DNA of 6,308 bases, from assembly GCA_946480845.1 (NCBI GenBank), contig CAMLLJ010000166.1:1-6308 (forward strand), read 5' to 3'. The position numbers were made by a program, and so were the translations under genes. The notes below the pieces were generated by a model, which did not search any database, was not told the DNA's origin, and worked only from the letters and a program-made list of their open reading frames with translations. The stretch is from an uncultured Gemmatimonadota bacterium. GTDB lineage: Bacteria; Gemmatimonadota; Gemmatimonadetes; Gemmatimonadales; GWC2-71-9. Below, in pieces: positions 1 to 3,422 of the stretch (position 1 is its first letter; each line of letters begins with the position of its first letter).

Positions 1-129
1 GAGGACTCGGGCGTCCTCGACGGCGGGCAGAAGGCGCAGGACCTGCGCCAGCTCGTCGCTGCCGAGCTTGCAGGCTCAGCCGGCGCCGTGCGACAGTGCG
101 GTCAGCCGGATGCGCTCGGGATTGGACAT
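1..129 (-). CDS. selD: Selenophosphate synthetase SelD, N-terminal part, with selenocysteine encoded by in-frame TGA (runs off the left edge)
   Basis: SelD makes selenophosphate, the selenium donor for Sec-tRNA and selenouridine synthesis, from selenide, ATP and water in the cytoplasm. Only 43 codons are visible. The protein starts MSNPERIRLTALSHGAG, then TGA (78..76), then ACKLGSDELAQVLRLLP and on to the window edge without another stop. This matches the start of E. coli SelD (IRLTQYSHGAG-C-GCK) from memory; the TGA sits exactly at catalytic Cys17, and the essential lysine three residues later is K21 here. Many SelD proteins carry Sec at this position, so TGA is read as Sec, not stop. The ATG at 129 is supported by AGGAGG at 139..134, four bases upstream. 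The gene is divergent from the transporter at 157. Family assignment rests on about 40 residues but the motif is very distinctive; the rest of the protein lies outside the window. Confidence 0.92.
41..75 (-). promoter_or_regulatory. SECIS-like hairpin directly after the selD TGA
   Basis: Read on the minus strand, the bases right after the TGA fold into two stacked helices. The lower stem is GCCUGC (75..70) with GCAGGU (46..41), six pairs including one G-U. The upper stem is AGCUCG (68..63) with CGAGCU (55..50), six perfect pairs. Between them are a single A (69) on one side and GGC (49..47) on the other. The apical loop is GCAGCGA (62..56), with G as its first base. Bacterial SECIS elements lie inside the coding region just 3' of the UGA and usually carry a G early in the apical loop, where SelB binds. 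The loop here is close to the UGA (13 bases between), at the short end of what is known. Function is inferred from position and fold. Confidence 0.75.
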
Positions 130-156
130 GGTGCCTCCTGGGAAATTGGAGCTTCG
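130..156. promoter_or_regulatory. 27-bp divergent start region with two Shine-Dalgarno sites
   Basis: The start codons of selD (129, minus) and of the transporter (157, plus) are only 27 bp apart. This gap holds AGGAGG at 139..134 on the minus strand, four bases before the selD ATG, and GGAG at 148-151 on the plus strand, five bases before the transporter ATG. There is no room for a promoter here, so each gene's promoter must lie inside the coding sequence of the other or further away. I saw no convincing -35/-10 pair on either strand nearby. The two ribosome binding sites fix both starts. Confidence 0.8.
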
Positions 157-792
157 ATGACGCTGGTCGTGCTGTTCGCCACCGCCTGCATGCTGGGGTT
201 CCTGCATGCGCTCGAGGTCGATCACATGCTCGCGGTGAGCGCGTTCGTGAGCCGCAGGCCGGCGATCTCGGCCGCCGCCCGCTTCGGCGCGCGCTGGGGG
301 CTGGGACATTCCGTGGCGGTGCTCGCGGCGGGCGGCGTGCTGCTGGCGCTCGGGGTCCGCTGGCCGGAGCGCTGGGACGCGGCCGGCGAGGCCGTGGTCG
401 GTGCGATGCTCGTGGGCCTCGGCGTCTGGGCCATCGTCTCGGCGCGGCGGATGCGCCGCCATGCCGCCGCGCATGAGCACGATCACGCCCACGCCCACGA
501 CCACCACGGCATCACCGTCGTCGGCTTCCTGCACGGCCTGGCGGGCACGAGCGCCGCCGTGGCCCTGGTCCCGGTGACGATGCTGGACCGGGCGAGCGCC
601 GGCATCGGCTATCTCGCGGCCTTCGGCATCGGGGTGACCGCGGCGATGACGCTCTTCGCGATGGTGGCCGCCGTCGCCGTCCGCCGCGCCGCCGAGCGCT
701 CCGACCTCTGGGGCCGCCGCGCCGCCACCCTGGTCGGCTCCGCCGCCATGATCACCGGCGTCATCTGGATCACCCGCGCCCTCGCCCCCTGA
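157..792 (+). CDS. NicO/NiCoT-like six-helix membrane transporter with a His-rich loop
   Basis: A 211-residue inner-membrane protein. Hydrophobic segments lie near residues 2-22, 50-68, 79-97, 118-143, 149-175 and 189-207. Helix 1 contains H17-ALEV-D22-H23, the HX4DH signature of nickel/cobalt transporters, and helix 2 begins with GLGHS (H51), like the second conserved motif of that family. A cytoplasmic or periplasmic loop at residues 102-117 is rich in His with Asp/Glu (HEHDHAHAHDHH), typical of metal-binding loops in RcnA-like and NicO proteins. Helix 4 carries FLHGLAG. Substrate is likely a divalent metal such as Ni or Co, but UreH-type relatives are poorly characterised and the divergent pairing with selD leaves a selenium-related role open. 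The start is ATG 157 because of GGAG at 148-151; the in-frame GTG at 88 would lie inside selD. Stop TGA 790-792 falls within the heptamer repeat. Confidence 0.82.
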   Translation: MTLVVLFATACMLGFLHALEVDHMLAVSAFVSRRPAISAAARFGARWGLGHSVAVLAAGGVLLALGVRWPERWDAAGEAVVGAMLVGLGVWAIVSARRMRRHAAAHEHDHAHAHDHHGITVVGFLHGLAGTSAAVALVPVTMLDRASAGIGYLAAFGIGVTAAMTLFAMVAAVAVRRAAERSDLWGRRAATLVGSAAMITGVIWITRALAP

Positions 793-813
793 CCCCTGAC
801 CCCTAACCCCTGA
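785..813. repeat. CCCCTGA heptamer tandem repeat; G-quadruplex potential on the minus strand
   Basis: Four consecutive heptamers, 786-792, 793-799, 800-806 and 807-813, read CCCCTGA, CCCCTGA, CCCCTAA and CCCCTGA; a degenerate fifth follows to 820. On the minus strand this gives G-runs at 810-807, 803-800, 796-793 and 789-785 separated by three-base loops (TTA, TCA, TCA), an almost ideal four-tetrad quadruplex. The repeat includes the stop codon of the transporter and fills most of the 28-bp gap to the converging gene's stop at 821. The G-rich strand is the RNA-like strand of the minus-strand unit, so it would lie in that transcript's 3' untranslated region. A role in ending transcription from both sides is inference; no classic hairpin-plus-U terminator is visible. 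Confidence 0.8.
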
Positions 814-820
814 TCCCTCT

Positions 821-1183
821 TCACCCCACCCACCACCCCACCAGCCCTCCCGCTCCCACCACCCGCACCGCTCCCGACACCACCCGCACGAACGCGCGCC
901 ACGATCCGTCCTCGGCGCGGAGCCCGTGCCGCACCGGGCCCGGCCATTCCATCAGCAGCCCGATGAAGCCGAAGACCAGCGGCCACCCGCCCGAGCCGAT
1001 GCTCGCGAACCAGAGCGTGGCCAGCAGCGTCAGCAGCAGCGCTTCGACGACATAGATCCGGACCGGTGCGCGGAGCCAGCCGCCTTCGTTGCGCGAGCGG
1101 TCGAGGCGGGCCGTCACCGCCTCCCACGCCACGAACCAGATCGCGACCAGCAGCCAGGCGGCGACGACGTCGAGCAGCGCCAC
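821..1183 (-). CDS. Small hydrophobic membrane protein of unknown function
   Basis: A 120-residue protein that I do not recognise. Membrane segments are seen at about residues 3-23 and 44-62, a shorter one near 66-80, and a hydrophobic C-terminus (97-119) rich in Val and Gly that ends GWWVG. The loop between the first two segments is charged (TARLDRSRNEGG). The start is GTG at 1183, six bases after the TAG of the amidohydrolase gene and in the same frame; there is no strong Shine-Dalgarno site, so translation probably depends on ribosomes ending the upstream gene. The last 70 bases are very G-rich on the coding strand (e.g. G-runs at 857-855, 851-849, 847-845, 839-836), which forces the Gly/Val/Trp ending. 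It converges with the transporter gene. Reality as a gene is supported by hydrophobic pattern and operon position, not by homology. Confidence 0.62.
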   Translation of the reverse strand: MALLDVVAAWLLVAIWFVAWEAVTARLDRSRNEGGWLRAPVRIYVVEALLLTLLATLWFASIGSGGWPLVFGFIGLLMEWPGPVRHGLRAEDGSWRAFVRVVSGAVRVVGAGGLVGWWVG

Positions 1184-1189
1184 CCGCCG

Positions 1190-2590
1190 CTACCAGGCCT
1201 TCCGAAGGGAATCGGCGCTCATCAGGAGCCCGCGCACCATCACCTGCTCGATCTCGCGCGTCGCGCGGATGTCGCGGTGCGGGTCCCGCGAGAGCACCAC
1301 GAGGTCGGCGACGCGCCCCGGGGCGATGGTGCCGATGGAGTCGGCGCCGACCAGGAGTGCCGCGTTCCGGGTGGCGGCGAGGAGCGCATCCTCCGGCGGC
1401 ACGCCGGCCTGGACCAGCAGCTCCATCTCGCGGTGCGCGCTTTCGCCGGGGACGAGCTGCTGGTTGGCGGCGTCGGTGCCCACGGCGACGATGCCGCCCG
1501 CGGCGCGGAAGACGCGGATGAAGAGGTCCTGCACCGCGCGCGCGCGGCGGAAGGCGTTGAAGTCGTCGGCAGTCCAGCCGGCGCGGCTCACCATGCCCGG
1601 CGTGTTCCAGCGCTCGCGCTCGCGCTCCGGCACGGCGGCGAGGGCGCTGTCGGCGTAGGTCGCCGGCTCGTCGAGGCGGCTGAAGGTCTCGTGCAGCACC
1701 AGTGTGGGCACCAGCACCACCTGCCGCTCCGCGAGCACGCCCGCCACCCGCGCCAGCGCCGCCGAGTCGAGCGTGCTCCAGCTCCGCTCGAAGGCGGTCC
1801 AGCCGGCGAAGAAGCCGCGGCGATGCGCGGCGTACAGCGCCTCCGGATTGGCGCTCGCCGCCTCGGGCACGCCGCTCAGGTGCTCGATCGAGCGGAGGCC
1901 GAGCGACGCGGCGGTGACCGCATCCGTGAGGCCCAGGTGCGCGGTGGCCCGGAGGCTGAAGGTGCGGGCCTCGTCGAGCGCGGCCCGCATCAGCGGCGGG
2001 TCGATCCGGGTGTAGAGCTTGAGCGCGTCGGCGCGGCGGAGCACCAGGCTGTCCACCGCCTTCCGCGCCGCGTTGGCGTCGCCCACGGCAAAGGCGTCGG
2101 GGTACGTGGGCGGGATGCCGTCCACCATCGCGCCGGCGCTGTAGATGCGCGGGCTGCTCACGGCGTTCAGGTTGGCGCGGTCGCGCAGCGCGAGGATGGT
2201 GTCGAGCTGGCCGTGCAGGTCCCGGATCGAGGTGACGCCCCAGGCGAGGTAGCGCGGGAGCGTCCACGGCGCCGCGTGCGCGTGCACGTCGATCAGCCCC
2301 GGCACGATCCACTTGCCGGCCACGTCCACCTGGCGGAGCCGCTTCGGCATCTTGAACGACTCGCGGGGGCCGATGGCATCCACGTGCGTGCCGCGCACCA
2401 CGATCACGGCATCGCGGAGCGGCGGGCCGCCCGAGCCGTCGATCACGGTCGCACCGACCAGCGCGACGCCTTCCGGCTCGCCTTCGCGGCAGCCGGCCAG
2501 GAGGAGCAGCGCGAGCGCGGCGGCGAACAGGCGGCGGTACGCGAAGCGCCCCGGATGGACCGGGGCGCTCGCTCGCTGCAGCTCGGTCAC
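1190..2590 (-). CDS. Amidohydrolase-superfamily lipoprotein (imidazolonepropionase/prolidase-like)
   Basis: A 466-residue metal-dependent hydrolase with a lipoprotein signal: basic RR at 19-20, hydrophobic stretch 21-31 and lipobox LAGC with C34, so it is probably anchored in a membrane outside the cytoplasm. Next comes the small beta domain (GATVIDGSGG, 46-55), then the TIM barrel with metal ligands H103-x-H105 (in GLIDVHAHA), a possible carboxylated lysine K191 (DALKLYT), H218, H237 (SIEHLSG) and D373 (GTDAA). The C-terminus has the usual ATRNAA...GTIAPGRVADLVVL. These features fit the imidazolonepropionase-like branch that includes prolidases and other peptidase-type enzymes; the substrate cannot be told. 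The GTG start at 2590 overlaps the TGA of the H1-like gene (GTGA), pointing to translational coupling. The N-terminal region before the signal is about 18 residues, slightly long, but no better start codon is visible. The frame is open far upstream, but that part overlaps the H1-like gene. Confidence 0.88.
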   Translation of the reverse strand: MTELQRASAPVHPGRFAYRRLFAAALALLLLAGCREGEPEGVALVGATVIDGSGGPPLRDAVIVVRGTHVDAIGPRESFKMPKRLRQVDVAGKWIVPGLIDVHAHAAPWTLPRYLAWGVTSIRDLHGQLDTILALRDRANLNAVSSPRIYSAGAMVDGIPPTYPDAFAVGDANAARKAVDSLVLRRADALKLYTRIDPPLMRAALDEARTFSLRATAHLGLTDAVTAASLGLRSIEHLSGVPEAASANPEALYAAHRRGFFAGWTAFERSWSTLDSAALARVAGVLAERQVVLVPTLVLHETFSRLDEPATYADSALAAVPERERERWNTPGMVSRAGWTADDFNAFRRARAVQDLFIRVFRAAGGIVAVGTDAANQQLVPGESAHREMELLVQAGVPPEDALLAATRNAALLVGADSIGTIAPGRVADLVVLSRDPHRDIRATREIEQVMVRGLLMSADSLRKAW

Positions 2591-2988
2591 CGGCGGCTGC
2601 GCTTCTTCGCGGGACGCCTCGGCGCGGCGCGCTTCTTGGCGGGACGGGCGGACTTTCTGGCCGGGCGGGCGGACTTCTTCGCCGGCTTCCTGGCCGCCTT
2701 CCTCGGGGACGACTTCTTCCGGGCGGACTTCTTCGCGGCCTTCTTCGCCGTCTTCTTCGCAGTCTTCTTCGCTGCCTTCTTCGCCGTCTTCCTGCCGGCG
2801 GTCCGGGCCGGCCTGGGGGCCGGCCTCGGCGTCGCTGGCATCTCCGGCATGGCGCGCTCGGGCGCCCGGGCGGGCATGGCGAACGCCGGCATCGGCGGCG
2901 GGGCCGGCATCGGGTCGCTCGACATCGGTGAGTCTTCCATCCACCCACCACTGGTCCAGCCCGTCTCCATATCGTCTAGCCCGGACAT
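2587..2988 (-). CDS. Histone H1-like lysine/alanine-rich DNA-binding protein
   Basis: A 133-residue protein in two parts. Residues 1-60 are rich in Met, Pro and Ala with several acidic residues, without a recognisable fold. Residues 61-133 are a highly basic tail made of repeated KKTA/KKAA units followed by SARPARK/SARPAKK-type units, ending KKRSRR. Such tails occur in bacterial histone H1-like proteins and in the C-terminal arms of some HU-type proteins; they bind DNA without sequence specificity and compact the nucleoid. No HU-type core is present here. The ATG at 2988 has GGGAG at 2998..2994 with five-base spacing; a later ATG (codon 22) preceded by GGAAG is an alternative. It is the first gene of the minus-strand unit and overlaps the amidohydrolase by four bases. 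Low-complexity composition means the family call is by character, not by alignment. Confidence 0.75.
   Translation of the reverse strand: MSGLDDMETGWTSGGWMEDSPMSSDPMPAPPPMPAFAMPARAPERAMPEMPATPRPAPRPARTAGRKTAKKAAKKTAKKTAKKAAKKSARKKSSPRKAARKPAKKSARPARKSARPAKKRAAPRRPAKKRSRR
2729..2788. repeat. 12-bp tandem repeat encoding the KKxA motif
   Basis: Five adjoining 12-mers of the form TTCTTCGCNGYC on the plus strand occupy 2729-2740, 2741-2752, 2753-2764, 2765-2776 and 2777-2788. On the minus strand they encode the four-residue unit K-K-(A/T)-A of the H1-like protein. Units differ mainly at position 9 (wobble) and position 11 (Ala versus Thr). The length is a multiple of three, so unit gain or loss would change the length of the basic tail without shifting the frame. 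Related, less regular repeats continue on both sides (2640-2730). Confidence 0.85.
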
Positions 2989-3074
2989 TGGAGCTCCCTT
3001 GGCTCGCGGCGCGGCGCTGCCACCGGTCGGTGAAGGCGCCGAGGCGCCGATGTGAATGCGTTACGGGGTTATAA

Positions 3075-3101
3075 CTTGCACAAGTTGAACGGTTGTGCAA
3101 G
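3075..3101. promoter_or_regulatory. Perfect 9-bp inverted repeat (TTGCACAA/TTGTGCAA), candidate operator
   Basis: CTTGCACAA (3075-3083) and TTGTGCAAG (3093-3101) are perfect reverse complements separated by nine bases. Each arm itself contains a TTG-NN-CAA palindrome, and their centres are 17 bp apart, so two dimers could also bind side by side. The left arm extends into a separate palindrome AACTTG-CA-CAAGTT (3073-3086). The site touches a TATAAC hexamer (3073..3068 on the minus strand, also 3070-3075 on the plus strand) and lies in an unusually AT-richer patch. It is 87-113 bp upstream of the H1-like start. A repressor or activator site for the minus-strand unit is the simplest reading; the regulator is unknown. 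No good -35 at standard spacing from TATAAC was found. Confidence 0.6.
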
Positions 3102-3338
3102 GTTTTTCGCGACCCCCCGGATGGACGTCTCGAAACCAGTGCCAGTTCCGGCATTCGGCGTGCCGTAGCGGTCCCGGCGCACCCATCGGCGGCCGGGCCC
3201 GGCGAGGCCCCGCTGCCCCAGCCCTGGGCCAGCGGCCAACGGCTACGTAACCTGTTCCATGGCAACTACTTGGAATCAACACCCGTGCCAGATCCCCAGC
3301 CCGCGGACCAGTGGAGGACCGGGTCGCTCCGGGCCCGC

Positions 3339-3355
3339 CTTCCATATATAGGAAG
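3339..3355. promoter_or_regulatory. CTTCC-ATATATA-GGAAG inverted repeat, possible -10 region
   Basis: CTTCC (3339-3343) and GGAAG (3351-3355) flank ATATATA (3344-3350), the most AT-rich heptamer in this part of the window. TATATA at 3345-3350 could serve as a -10 box about 70 bases before the start of the Big2/propeller gene. No TTGACA-like -35 lies 16-18 bases upstream, so either an alternative sigma factor or a non-promoter role is possible. Confidence 0.35.
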
Positions 3356-3375
3356 CGCGGGGCGCCGCTGCCTTG

Positions 3376-3392
3376 CCCGGCATCTTGCCGGG
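3376..3392 (+). promoter_or_regulatory. GC-rich hairpin upstream of the Big2/propeller gene
   Basis: CCCGGCA (3376-3382) and TGCCGGG (3386-3392) pair perfectly around a three-base loop TCT. The following bases are C/T-rich, not a T-run, so it is not a standard intrinsic terminator for the plus strand. If transcription starts near the TATATA box, the hairpin would sit in the 5' leader, 30 bases before the GTG start, and could affect translation or RNA stability. Confidence 0.45.
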
Positions 3393-3422
3393 TCCCCTTC
3401 CTCCGTGCATTCCGCCCGGCCC

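Larger units (their letters stand above)
2989..3422. other. Divergent intergenic region, no convincing gene
   Basis: This stretch separates the minus-strand H1-like unit from the plus-strand Big2/propeller unit. Open frames that cross it are Pro/Arg/Gly-rich in the way of chance frames in GC-rich DNA and have no supported starts. No tRNA cloverleaf or known riboswitch core was seen. It contains the TTGCACAA dyad (3075-3101), a GGCGCC-GA-GGCGCC element (3035-3048), a 12-bp palindrome GCCGGGCCCGGC (3192-3203), a CTTCC/GGAAG repeat around ATATATA (3339-3355) and a GC-rich hairpin (3376-3392). Promoters for both units are expected here. Confidence 0.6.

Noticed and set aside
76..534. Open frame on the minus strand that ends at the selD TGA and starts well inside the transporter gene
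   Set aside because: Its last 17 residues are the SelD N-terminus; the upstream part is the antisense of the transporter and has low-complexity His/Arg/Pro content. The ATG at 129 with AGGAGG is the real start and the TGA is read as Sec.
785..820. CRISPR or telomere-like array
   Set aside because: Seven-base units without spacers cannot be CRISPR; the resemblance to telomeric repeats is only in G-run spacing, and it is a short internal array between genes.
609..2951. 780-residue minus-strand and 709-residue plus-strand (926-3055) open frames
   Set aside because: Very long Arg/Pro/Ala-rich frames overlapping the amidohydrolase and H1-like genes; typical chance frames in GC-rich DNA, with no domain and no supported start.
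3061..3345. 94-residue minus-strand open frame in the intergenic region
   Set aside because: It ends inside the TTGCACAA operator area, has no Shine-Dalgarno site and no hydrophobic or conserved pattern. I left the region as non-coding.
3093..3422. Upstream extension of the Big2/propeller frame
   Set aside because: The frame is open back to 3093 but would put about 110 Arg/Pro-rich residues before a clear signal peptide, so starts at 3423 or 3405 are preferred.
2989..3422. tRNA (including selC), riboswitch or small RNA in the divergent gap
   Set aside because: No T-loop GTTCGANNC-like sequence with matching arms and no known riboswitch core was found; the hairpins present are isolated.
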